Of a stretch of DNA of 13,319 nt, positions 1 through 9,248 are shown one piece after another. The notes beneath the pieces were generated by a model, which ran no database searches, had not been told where the DNA came from, and saw nothing but the letters and a program-made list of their open reading frames with translations. Both the position numbers and the translations under genes were made by a program. Source of the DNA: UBA5070 sp035604215 (GTDB lineage: Bacteria > Fibrobacterota > Fibrobacteria > UBA5070). The stretch lies in the NCBI GenBank assembly GCA_035604215.1, contig DATNIW010000161.1, positions 1 to 13,319 of the forward strand, given 5' to 3'. Position 1 is the first letter of the stretch. Each line of letters starts with the position of its first letter.

Positions 1-2280
1 CGAAAGGAATGTGTTGTGATCCGGAGTCGCGACAAGAACATTCAGTGCGATTGCCCCCCCAGTGGTCGTGCTCCTCCCGATCACATGCATCTGGACCTGA
101 TCGCCGACCCGGACGGAAGTCACGGTGTCACCCTTGGCATCCGTGAACCAAGCGTCCAACTCGTAGGCCGCTTTCCGCCAGATCCAAACCCCCGGGCTGG
201 ACTTCACGGTCACACCGTTCAACGTGCCCTGGGCGATCAGATCGAAACGCGCCAGGCTGTCGGTGGGAAGCACGGGGAGATTTGCCGTGTACGTCCCGCA
301 GGAGCCCACCACGGGAGTCGCTCCCGTTGGGGTCAAATTGACGGGGATGGACCAATTCGTCTGCGGGTAGGGGTCGGACGTCCCCGTGTTCTGGGTGAAG
401 GCCGCCGCCACGTGGTTGAAATAGACGTTCGTGGTGAAAGAGACATTGGACCAGGTTCCAGCTTCCCCGTCCAAGCAGTAGGGGAAGGAAACCGTCCTGT
501 TGGTCGTGTTCAACTTCACGATCGTCTGGTCTTCCAAATTCAGCGCGGAGATCAGATTCCCCTGGGCCTTCGGAACCGCTCCACGATCCGGCAGCGAGCC
601 ATCCGCATCCCGGGTTCCCGCGGCAACCCAACCTTGGTCCAGGACCGTGTTTTTCACGATGGTGGAGTCCCAGACCGGTGCGAAGAAGGTGGCGCGGCCT
701 GCGACCTTCGACTGGTAGGGAATGGTGTCCGCCCAATAGTTCAACTGGCTCGAAACATCCACCTTCGTGGTTCCCAACCCCTGCATGTACTGGATGATAC
801 CGCCCACATGGAAGGTGTCCACCCAAGCTTGGGACTGGTTGGGATTGATCAGGAAGGTGTCAGTGATCCCCGTCGATAGGGTGTAGAGTCCTGTGAAGGT
901 GATGGGCCGATTGTAGCTGAACACATTCCAGCCATTCCAGATCCACTGGTCCAGCCGCGTCGATGTCAGAACATTCACGGGCTTGTTGAACGTCAAGTAA
1001 CAAGGCGCCTTATTGCCCGGATTCTTGTCCTGGCAAGCGATGGAATCATTCACATTCCCGGATGAGAACGATTGAAGCTGGCGAGAAATCTCGGTGTCCG
1101 AGACAAGCTCGAAGGTGTTGTTGTAGATGAAATACTGCCAGCGGCTGAGCATCTGGCGGTCATTGCTCAACATGGTCGCATTGATCCCTTGGTGATTCCA
1201 TCCGGTCACCAAGTTGTTGTAGAAGTACTGCTGAACGCCAGATTTATCGTAGCTCAGCCCAAATACGACCGATGAACCATTGATGGTATTGTTGTAGATC
1301 TTGTGCGGCACGATCGAATTGTCTTTTTCATACATGAACCCACCGGTCATGTTGTTCGCGTCGGACGAAGAGTCTTTGTTCTGGGCGAATTGGGTATTGA
1401 AGTTGTTGTTGAAGATATTGTACCGGATGACGGACCCGAGATCCCACTCCGATTCGTCATAAACTCCGTACCAATTGTTATGGATGTAGTTCTTTTCAAT
1501 CAGGTGCTTGCCCACCTTCCCGAATTGCGAGTAAGGGACAATCGCACTCACATCCAGATCATTGACATTGGGCATGGCGAAAGCGCCACCAACGTTTCGA
1601 TTATAGAAATAGAAGGCAGAGAAGCAATTCAGGATTTCCGTATTTCGGACCGAAACATTTTTTGAAAGGAATAGGTTGATTCCCACGTTTCCAAAGAACA
1701 CATCGTACTTGCCGGACCACACCCCCGTATTCACGAAGGTGGTTGGCTTTGTTCCGTCGATCGCAATTCCATCGATCGTTATATTCGTCGAATTGATGAT
1801 TACAACATATCCGTTGTGTTGAAATCCGTTCGTCGAATAGATATTGGTCGTATTCAGTGCACCGCCAACTGTGGCGACGTTGCTCAAAGGCCATTTCTTC
1901 CAGCCGGCGGGCCGAAGCGGATCTGTGGGGTTGACTGCCGTTCCGGCCAACGTGAATTCGACCCCGGGGGCGATGGAAAGGTGCAACCGCGGCCGGATCC
2001 CGGCGAGTTCAAGCGCCGGAGCCGCCTGGATGGTCAGATTGGTTTTGCCCTCGATCCAGACCTCACGGGGCATCGCGTAGGACGTGTCCGTCAGGGAGAT
2101 CACACACCCCGCCGTCGGGCAAGCGTTCACGGCGGCTTGGATCGTGGTGTACGGCTGTCCGGCCCCGACGGAAAGCTGTACTTGGGCCGAAGCCATCTTC
2201 GAGCCTCCGAAAACCAGAAGCGCGAACAGCGCAAGACCGGAGATGTGGAGGCGGGAATGGTTCATAACGCTTTGAGACAT
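1..2280 (-). CDS. Secreted parallel beta-helix protein (partial, C-terminus beyond window)
   Basis: An open frame of 760 codons runs from the ATG at 2280 to the window edge without a stop, so the C-terminus is missing. Residues 1-32 look like a Sec signal peptide: basic start, hydrophobic stretch LALFALLVFGG, then a likely cut after ASA. Residues 43-51 (PYTTIQAAV) are the usual opening of secreted right-handed beta-helix proteins. From about 155 to 390 there are repeated short strands with Asn ladders (NYIHNNWYG at 264-272, NIFNNNF at 288-294, KIYNNTI at 327-333, YFYNNLV at 352-358, FIYNNTF at 384-390). DGSLPDRGAVP at 560-570 resembles the usual end of such a helix domain, and 575-760 look like beta-rich Ig-like modules. 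Many relatives are polysaccharide lyases or surface adhesins, but I see no catalytic motif and assign no substrate. The first ATG is preferred because GGGGAAAG precedes it; Met6 has no ribosome-binding site. The middle of the gene (about 1100-1850) is noticeably AT-rich. Confidence 0.88.
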   Translation of the reverse strand, partial: MSQSVMNHSRLHISGLALFALLVFGGSKMASAQVQLSVGAGQPYTTIQAAVNACPTAGCVISLTDTSYAMPREVWIEGKTNLTIQAAPALELAGIRPRLHLSIAPGVEFTLAGTAVNPTDPLRPAGWKKWPLSNVATVGGALNTTNIYSTNGFQHNGYVVIINSTNITIDGIAIDGTKPTTFVNTGVWSGKYDVFFGNVGINLFLSKNVSVRNTEILNCFSAFYFYNRNVGGAFAMPNVNDLDVSAIVPYSQFGKVGKHLIEKNYIHNNWYGVYDESEWDLGSVIRYNIFNNNFNTQFAQNKDSSSDANNMTGGFMYEKDNSIVPHKIYNNTINGSSVVFGLSYDKSGVQQYFYNNLVTGWNHQGINATMLSNDRQMLSRWQYFIYNNTFELVSDTEISRQLQSFSSGNVNDSIACQDKNPGNKAPCYLTFNKPVNVLTSTRLDQWIWNGWNVFSYNRPITFTGLYTLSTGITDTFLINPNQSQAWVDTFHVGGIIQYMQGLGTTKVDVSSQLNYWADTIPYQSKVAGRATFFAPVWDSTIVKNTVLDQGWVAAGTRDADGSLPDRGAVPKAQGNLISALNLEDQTIVKLNTTNRTVSFPYCLDGEAGTWSNVSFTTNVYFNHVAAAFTQNTGTSDPYPQTNWSIPVNLTPTGATPVVGSCGTYTANLPVLPTDSLARFDLIAQGTLNGVTVKSSPGVWIWRKAAYELDAWFTDAKGDTVTSVRVGDQVQMHVIGRSTTTGGAIALNVLVATPDHNTFLS

Positions 2281-2295
2281 CTTGCTTTCCCCGAT

Positions 2296-2312
2296 GGGGC
2301 GGTCACCGCCCC
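2296..2312. promoter_or_regulatory. Perfect 8-bp dyad upstream of the beta-helix gene
   Basis: GGGGCGGT and ACCGCCCC flank a single central base, giving a perfect 17-base palindrome. It lies 15 bases upstream of the beta-helix start codon and just 5' of its likely ribosome-binding site (CTTTCCCC on the plus strand, 2285-2292). It could be a repressor operator. In RNA it could form a 7-bp GC hairpin with a 3-base loop next to the Shine-Dalgarno sequence. Both roles are inference; the symmetry is seen directly. Confidence 0.45.
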
Positions 2313-2577
2313 CTGTGGATGTCGCGATCAGCCTGTCACCAACCAACGCGGCGAAGCTCGACCAACAGGCGGAACGAAATTTATTCGACAACATGTACGA
2401 TCTCCTGGCGCAACCGACCCCGAAGTTGGGTCCAATCTACTGCGTGGCAAGCCATTTTCGCACCCCGATTCGAACCGCGAAAACTCCGCTTCCCACGCAG
2501 CCCCTGCTCTGTCCCGACGCTTCAGCTTGCGGTCCGTTTCCACAGTGTAGACCTTTGTGTCCATTTTTGCCGAGGAT
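2313..2577. other. Intergenic spacer with a minor hairpin, no convincing gene
   Basis: This is most of the 383-base gap between lpxD and the beta-helix gene. On the minus strand an ATG at 2564 opens a 78-codon frame ending at 2328, but it has no ribosome-binding site, no recognisable domain and an arginine-rich, low-information second half, so I do not call it a gene. A 7-bp stem (TTTTCGC 2455-2461 with GCGAAAA 2477-2483) encloses a loop containing the palindrome TTCGAA. A locally AT-rich patch at about 2377-2388 could hold the promoter of the beta-helix gene, but I cannot pick a clear -35/-10 pair. Confidence 0.4.
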
Positions 2578-2620
2578 CCCGTTTTGACGGGCCCGATTCT
2601 GTTCTCCGCCTGCGAACAGA
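2578..2620 (-). terminator. Two tandem hairpins after lpxD, possible 3' end
   Basis: Beginning about 44 bases after the lpxD stop, the minus strand carries a 7-bp stem (TCTGTTC/GAACAGA, plus-strand 2598-2604 and 2614-2620, 9-base loop). A 5-bp stem with a 4-base loop follows at once (CCCGT/ACGGG, 2578-2591). No T-run follows either stem, so this is not a classical intrinsic terminator. It may stabilise the operon's 3' end or be a weak or Rho-assisted stop. Confidence 0.3.
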
Positions 2621-2663
2621 TCCTTCCCCCGGCAGGAACTGGAGTGAACTTCCAGGGTCCGAC

Positions 2664-3596
2664 TCATCCGGCCACCTTCCGACGCCACTTGCCGAGGGGC
2701 ATTGCCGGAAACCCGGCCAATTTGGAGCCCTCGGGCCAGGAGCGGGTCACCCCGGAACGGGCGGCCACCAGGCAATGCGCACCCAGGACCACATGTTCGG
2801 CGAAGCCGACCTGCCCTCCTACGACGGAACCGGCACCCAGATCCACCGATCCGGAAAGCCCAGTTTGGGCAGCCAAAATGCACCCGGGACCGATTCGGGC
2901 ATTGTGCCCTACCTGGATTTGCGCATCCAGGCGTGCACCTGTCCCTATGAAGGTGGGCTCCAAAAGACCTGCGCTGACCTGGCATTGTGGTCCGATCCAC
3001 ACATCCGGTTCGATCCAAACACCCGCCCAATGGGGCAGCGGCCATTGGCGGCCGTTCCGTTCCACCAACCCGAATCCCGGAGCGCCCAGTACCGTGCCTT
3101 CCCCGATCCGACATCCGTTCCCGATCCGTACCCGAGGATGGAGAACAGCGCCCGGTCCGATCCAGGTATCGGATCCCACCTGGGTGTCGCGATGCACCAG
3201 GGCGGTGCGCGCTTGGGTGCCGAATCGGTCGACGGTTTCCGGTTCCGACAACCAATCCTCCGGGCGCTCCGATGGACGGCAAGGTCCGTCAAGCAACAAC
3301 CAAAGCGCCCAAGCTGGATCTTCCACGCGCAGGAACCACCCGGCTGCAACGGCCTGGACCGCCGTCCCGATCCAGATCCGTTCCTGTGCCGCGTCGCCCA
3401 CAACCACCCCTGCCCGGCAGGATCCGATCTGGAGGGGAGAGGCCCGATGCGGCAGGACGGCGAGATCACCCGGGTCGGCCGATTCGAAGGGAGCCAGTTC
3501 GCAAGGACTCTCCTTCGAGGGGTGACCCCGCTTCTCCAGGTCCGCGTGGAGGAACACCCGGAGTTCACTCAACGTCAGTTTCAAGGGGAGCGACAT
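2664..3596 (-). CDS. lpxD: UDP-3-O-acylglucosamine N-acyltransferase LpxD
   Basis: A 310-residue protein. LpxD transfers a 3-hydroxyacyl chain from acyl carrier protein to UDP-3-O-acyl-glucosamine, the third step of lipid A synthesis, in the cytoplasm. Residues 1 to about 95 form the uridine-binding-type N-terminal domain (LTLSELRVFLHADL at 7-20). From about 125 to 285 there are left-handed beta-helix hexapeptides (IGPGAVL, IGNGCRIG, IGPGCIL). His231 in QVGHNARIG matches the catalytic histidine of E. coli LpxD (QIAHN), and His268 in GFAEHV matches the second conserved histidine (NGHME). The GAPGFG block is present at 171-176. The ATG at 3596 is chosen because GGAGGGA lies just upstream; an in-frame extension to 3758 would overlap skp and is arginine/proline junk. 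It lies 13 bases after skp. Oddities: the TIDRG-type block is replaced by QVSAGLLEP, and the protein stops soon after the helix, without the C-terminal helical extension of the 341-residue E. coli enzyme. Confidence 0.92.
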   Translation of the reverse strand: MSLPLKLTLSELRVFLHADLEKRGHPSKESPCELAPFESADPGDLAVLPHRASPLQIGSCRAGVVVGDAAQERIWIGTAVQAVAAGWFLRVEDPAWALWLLLDGPCRPSERPEDWLSEPETVDRFGTQARTALVHRDTQVGSDTWIGPGAVLHPRVRIGNGCRIGEGTVLGAPGFGLVERNGRQWPLPHWAGVWIEPDVWIGPQCQVSAGLLEPTFIGTGARLDAQIQVGHNARIGPGCILAAQTGLSGSVDLGAGSVVGGQVGFAEHVVLGAHCLVAARSGVTRSWPEGSKLAGFPAMPLGKWRRKVAG

Positions 3597-3598
3597 GC

Positions 3599-3605
3599 TC
3601 CCTCC
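3599..3605 (-). promoter_or_regulatory. Ribosome-binding site deciding the lpxD start
   Basis: The minus strand reads GGAGGGA two bases before the ATG at 3596, inside the 13-base gap after the skp stop. It fixes the start at residue 55 of the longer open frame. The core GGAGG sits about 4 bases from the ATG, which is close but usable. Confidence 0.7.
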
Positions 3606-3609
3606 GCTC

Positions 3610-4281
3610 TCAGGGCTTGGTGGGAGCGAATGGCGGCGGCGGCGGAGCCATCGAAGCGCCAGAGCCGCTCGTGGCCGGCATCCCCGAAGCCGGTCCGCTG
3701 GTGGAGGAGGTGCCCGCCGGCGAACCCGGAGCGCTGGTCGGTGCGGGTTCGGGGGCATTCATCGAGTTGTAGTCCGCGTTCAGGCGGTCCAAGACCTTGG
3801 GGGTGATGTCGTATTCGTCCTTGGCGGAATAGAACACCGCGCCGGAGGCCTTGTCGAACACGAAGTCGTAGCCCTCGGCCTTGGCCACCACCTGGACGAC
3901 CCCGCGGATCTTCTGGACGATGGGCGCGGTGAACCTCTCGTTTTCCTGGACCACGCGACCGTCCTTGCCATAGAGGCTCTGCGCCAGCTTCTGGAGGTCG
4001 GCTTGCTTGGAGATGAACTCGGCCTGCAGCTCCTTCTTCTTCTCCTCGGACAGCATCAGACTCTGTTTCTCGAACTTGTCCTTGAGGGTGGCCAGCTCCT
4101 TCTGCTTGTCGGCCACTTCCTGTTCCCAGGCCGCCACCTGCTTGTCGTACTTGTCCTGGCTTTCCTTGGTGCCCTTGTATCCGTCGAACAGCGCCTTGGA
4201 GTCGACGACGGCGATGCGCGGAATGGCGTCCGCGGCGAAAGCCGCGAAAGGCAGGAGGGCGGCGAGAAGGAGTGACCGCAT
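3610..4281 (-). CDS. skp: Periplasmic OmpH/Skp-family chaperone with proline-rich tail
   Basis: A 223-residue protein. Skp/OmpH chaperones form trimers that hold unfolded outer-membrane proteins in the periplasm and deliver them to BamA. Residues 1-16 are a signal peptide (MRSLLLAALLPFAAFA). PRIAVVDSKALFDGYKG at 21-37 is the family's first beta strand and turn. Residues about 38-115 are charged and heptad-like, the expected coiled-coil tentacles. KAEGYDFVFDKASGAVFYS at 134-152 is the typical C-terminal strand pair, and ITPKVLDRLN at 159-168 closes the domain. Residues 175-223 are an added low-complexity Pro/Ser/Gly/Ala tail, absent from E. coli Skp (about 161 residues). The start is supported by GAGAGG six bases upstream, overlapping the bamA stop. 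It sits 10 bases after bamA and 13 before lpxD, the widespread bamA-skp-lpxD order. Confidence 0.93.
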   Translation of the reverse strand: MRSLLLAALLPFAAFAADAIPRIAVVDSKALFDGYKGTKESQDKYDKQVAAWEQEVADKQKELATLKDKFEKQSLMLSEEKKKELQAEFISKQADLQKLAQSLYGKDGRVVQENERFTAPIVQKIRGVVQVVAKAEGYDFVFDKASGAVFYSAKDEYDITPKVLDRLNADYNSMNAPEPAPTSAPGSPAGTSSTSGPASGMPATSGSGASMAPPPPPFAPTKP

Positions 4282-4291
4282 GGTGGACCTC

Positions 4292-6676
4292 TCAGAACGG
4301 TTGTTCGATGGTGAAGTTGGGATGCATGCCGGGATTGGGCTCGGATTCGCCGTTGGGTCCTTCCGCGGGGTCCAGGCCCCATGCGAAGTCGAACCCGAGC
4401 ACGCCCATCATGGGAATCTGCAAGCGGAATCCGAATCCCCAGTCTCGCTTGAGGTTGCCGAGGTCGATTTCTTCCCAGGGGTTGGGCAGGGTGAGCACGG
4501 TCCTGTCGACATTCGCCCTCAGGGCCTTTCCGTAGACGTTTCCGGCATCCATGAATCCGATCAGGTAAAATAGCTGGTCGGCAACCGGGTAGCGCAGCTC
4601 CGCAGTGGTGGAGACGTAGGAGCGTCCCACCCGGTAGAGCCCGATGGAGGCGGCGTCGTAACCGCGGAGCTTGCCCTGGTACCCCAGGAGACCTCCCTCG
4701 CGGTAGAGGTCGTTGGTCTGCAGGATGGGCCCACCCATGATGCCGCCTTGCATCTCCACATCCAGCACGATCTTGTTGGTGGTGGGGAACCACCATTTCG
4801 CCAAGGCGTTCCCCTGATTGTAGTCGAAGTCTCCGCCAAAGGGTCCGCCCACCTTCCGGTAGGTCACCTGGAAGGTGGAACCGTTGGTGGGGAACATGGG
4901 AAGGTCCTTGTCGTCGCGGGTCAAGGTCAGGGAGACCGAGCTTTCCAGACCGTCCGTCCGCAAGATGCCCGTCTTGTCGGAATTGACCCCGTCGTACTGG
5001 TTGTACGAGAACCCGTAGCTGGTTCCCCCGGAGAAGTAGTCGTCGGGCCAAGTGAGTCTGCGACCGAGGTTCACGTCGAAGCCTGTGGAGACGTAGTCGT
5101 AGGTCGTGTCGTACTGGTCCTTCTGGTGGGTCCAGAAGACGTCCGCCCCCACCTTGGTGGGAGTGTCCATCAGCCACGGTTCCGTGAACCCGAGCCGGGT
5201 GCTCTTCTTGTATTGGCCGTACTCCAGGTTGGTGTTCACCAACCTTCCCGTCCCCATGACGTTTGGTATCTGGAGGCCCAAGGTCCCCACGAAGCCGTCG
5301 CTCTGGCTGTAGGCGCCACCGGCGGAGAAGGTGCCCGTGCCCTTCTCCTTCTCCTGGACCTTGAAAACAAGGTTCACCACGCCGTCCTGGTCGGTGGGCT
5401 GGATGTCCGGGAGCACGTTGTCGAAGAAATTCAAGGCCATGACCTCCCGGTAGGAGCGCATCAGCAGGCTCTGCCGGAAGAGGTCGCCGGGGAAAAGCCG
5501 GAGTTCGCGGCGGATGACCTTGTCCCGGGTCTTGGTGTTCCCCTCGACGATCACCTCTCCCACCGTGGCCGGCATCCCCTCCTTGATCATGTAGAGCATG
5601 TCCACGATGGAATCGCGGTAGGTCTTGACGGGGTTGATCTGAGCGAAGATCCGGCCCTCCTCGCGGTAGGCCATCTGGAGGTTCTGTTCCTCGGCATCGA
5701 GCTTCTTCTGGTTGAGCACGTCGCCGGAATCGAGGGTGGTCTGGGCCAGCAGTTGCCGTTCCGTGAGGACGTCCTCGCCCTGGAAGGCGACGCGTCCGCG
5801 GTAGTAGCGGCGACCCTCGTGGACCACCAGTCGGATGTCCAGGCGGAGGCTGTCCGGCCTGTAGGACACGGAGTTGGAATCCACCGTCGCGTCCAGGTAG
5901 CCTTTTTCGCGGTAGAGATCGCGGATCTTCTGCATGTCTTCCAGCAGGGTGTCCTGGTCGTATTCGCCGGTGCGCCACCACCGTTTTTCCTTGGTGACCA
6001 TGGCGCCCAGGAGCTTCTTGCGCGAAATCCGCGCGTTGCCCACGAACACGATGTGTCCCACGCGCACCTTCTTCTTTTCCTGGATCTTCCAGGTGAGCGG
6101 CACCTTTCCGGTCAACGAGTCCAGGGAGCCGAGCTGGTCGGCGACCACGGCCCGCAGGTAGCCCTTGTCGCGGTAGAGCTTGAGCATGGCCTGCCGGTCC
6201 TTCTCGATGTTGGACTGTGAAAGCAGGCTGCCGTCCTGGATGTGGGCCCCTTCCTTCAGGTCCTTCACCGAAAGCTCGTCGTTCCCCGTGAACTTCACGT
6301 ACCCGCACAGCGGAACTTCGCGCACCTTCACGTCCACGTCCACGGTGCCCTCCGAGGATCCGGGACTGTAGTCCACCGACGCGTCGGAGAGGAGTCCGGT
6401 GCCCATCAGGGTCCGGATGCTCTCCCTCTGGCGATCGATGAGCCCTTCGTACCCCAGGGAATCGCCCTCGGCCAGGCGCAGGGCTCCCTTCAGGACCGCG
6501 AGATCGACGGTGTGGTTGCCCTCGATCTGGACCTTCTCGACCCTCCAGATGGCGGTCGTGTCGGGTACGGTGGGCGGCAAGGAGGCCGAGGTTGAGTCTG
6601 TGCCCGCCTCGGCGGCGGCGGCCATGGCCCAAGCGAGGACCATGGCGATCAGGACGCGCATGCAGTGGCCATTCAT
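4292..6676 (-). CDS. bamA: Outer membrane protein assembly factor BamA
   Basis: A 794-residue Omp85-family protein, the core of the machine that folds beta-barrel proteins into the outer membrane. It has a signal peptide (about 1-25), a short linker, then five POTRA domains at about 45-121, 123-201, 203-288, 290-367 and 369-444. Each starts with a V/I-x-V/F-x-GN-type strand (VQIEGNHTV, VKFTGNDEL, IVFVGNARI, VAFQGEDVL, VIVEGNTKT). The barrel spans 446-794, with FTEPWL at 497-502, the strand/turn motif MFPTNGSTF at 594-602, the lid-loop motif LRGY at 670-673 (VRGF in E. coli) and a terminal Phe fitting the barrel signal. Two starts are possible, Met1 (6676) and Met6 (6661); neither has a clear ribosome-binding site, and Met6 gives the more compact signal peptide. 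It begins 48 bases after clpC and leads a tight operon with skp and lpxD. Confidence 0.96.
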   Translation of the reverse strand: MNGHCMRVLIAMVLAWAMAAAAEAGTDSTSASLPPTVPDTTAIWRVEKVQIEGNHTVDLAVLKGALRLAEGDSLGYEGLIDRQRESIRTLMGTGLLSDASVDYSPGSSEGTVDVDVKVREVPLCGYVKFTGNDELSVKDLKEGAHIQDGSLLSQSNIEKDRQAMLKLYRDKGYLRAVVADQLGSLDSLTGKVPLTWKIQEKKKVRVGHIVFVGNARISRKKLLGAMVTKEKRWWRTGEYDQDTLLEDMQKIRDLYREKGYLDATVDSNSVSYRPDSLRLDIRLVVHEGRRYYRGRVAFQGEDVLTERQLLAQTTLDSGDVLNQKKLDAEEQNLQMAYREEGRIFAQINPVKTYRDSIVDMLYMIKEGMPATVGEVIVEGNTKTRDKVIRRELRLFPGDLFRQSLLMRSYREVMALNFFDNVLPDIQPTDQDGVVNLVFKVQEKEKGTGTFSAGGAYSQSDGFVGTLGLQIPNVMGTGRLVNTNLEYGQYKKSTRLGFTEPWLMDTPTKVGADVFWTHQKDQYDTTYDYVSTGFDVNLGRRLTWPDDYFSGGTSYGFSYNQYDGVNSDKTGILRTDGLESSVSLTLTRDDKDLPMFPTNGSTFQVTYRKVGGPFGGDFDYNQGNALAKWWFPTTNKIVLDVEMQGGIMGGPILQTNDLYREGGLLGYQGKLRGYDAASIGLYRVGRSYVSTTAELRYPVADQLFYLIGFMDAGNVYGKALRANVDRTVLTLPNPWEEIDLGNLKRDWGFGFRLQIPMMGVLGFDFAWGLDPAEGPNGESEPNPGMHPNFTIEQPF

Positions 6677-6724
6677 GGTTCGAGAAGCGGAGAAACTAGT
6701 CAGCCGGAAAGCGTCGGACCAGGG

Positions 6725-9190
<2,466 letters not shown>

Positions 9191-9198
9191 GGCGTTAT

Positions 9199-9204
9199 CC
9201 CCTT
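9199..9204 (-). promoter_or_regulatory. Ribosome-binding site deciding the clpC start
   Basis: The minus strand reads AAGGGG eight bases before the ATG at 9190. The in-frame ATG at 9241 would add 17 residues unlike any ClpC N-terminus and would overlap most of the short gap after the RND gene, so 9190 is preferred. TATCTT at about 9218-9223 is a poor -10 match and I see no partner -35, so clpC may be read through from upstream. Confidence 0.65.
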
Positions 9205-9248
9205 CGATGTTGTCCCTAAGATAGATCGGGAGGCCCCCCACGCCCCTG

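Noticed and set aside
16..879. A 287-codon plus-strand frame at the window start.
   Set aside because: It lies opposite the beta-helix gene, has an Arg/Gly/His-rich product without domains, and the minus strand has a continuous secreted-protein frame with coherent repeats.
2455..2483. A GGTTCGAATC-like sequence that looked like the T-arm of a tRNA on the minus strand.
   Set aside because: The flanking five bases do not pair as a T-stem, and no acceptor, D or anticodon arm can be built around it. The match is explained by the palindrome TTCGAA inside a simple 7-bp hairpin loop.
2328..2564. A 78-codon minus-strand frame in the lpxD-beta-helix spacer as a small gene.
   Set aside because: It has no ribosome-binding site, no signal peptide or domain, and its second half reads like untranslated spacer.
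3597..3758. An N-terminal extension of LpxD starting at 3758.
   Set aside because: The extra 54 residues are Arg/Pro-rich, overlap the end of skp, and a good ribosome-binding site directly precedes the ATG at 3596.
4748..6220. A 490-codon plus-strand frame opposite bamA, and an 858-codon minus-strand frame at 4056-6632 overlapping bamA and skp.
   Set aside because: Both are out-of-frame shadows with biased composition (Val/Leu/His or Arg/Gly/Pro) and no recognisable domain. BamA and Skp explain the region.
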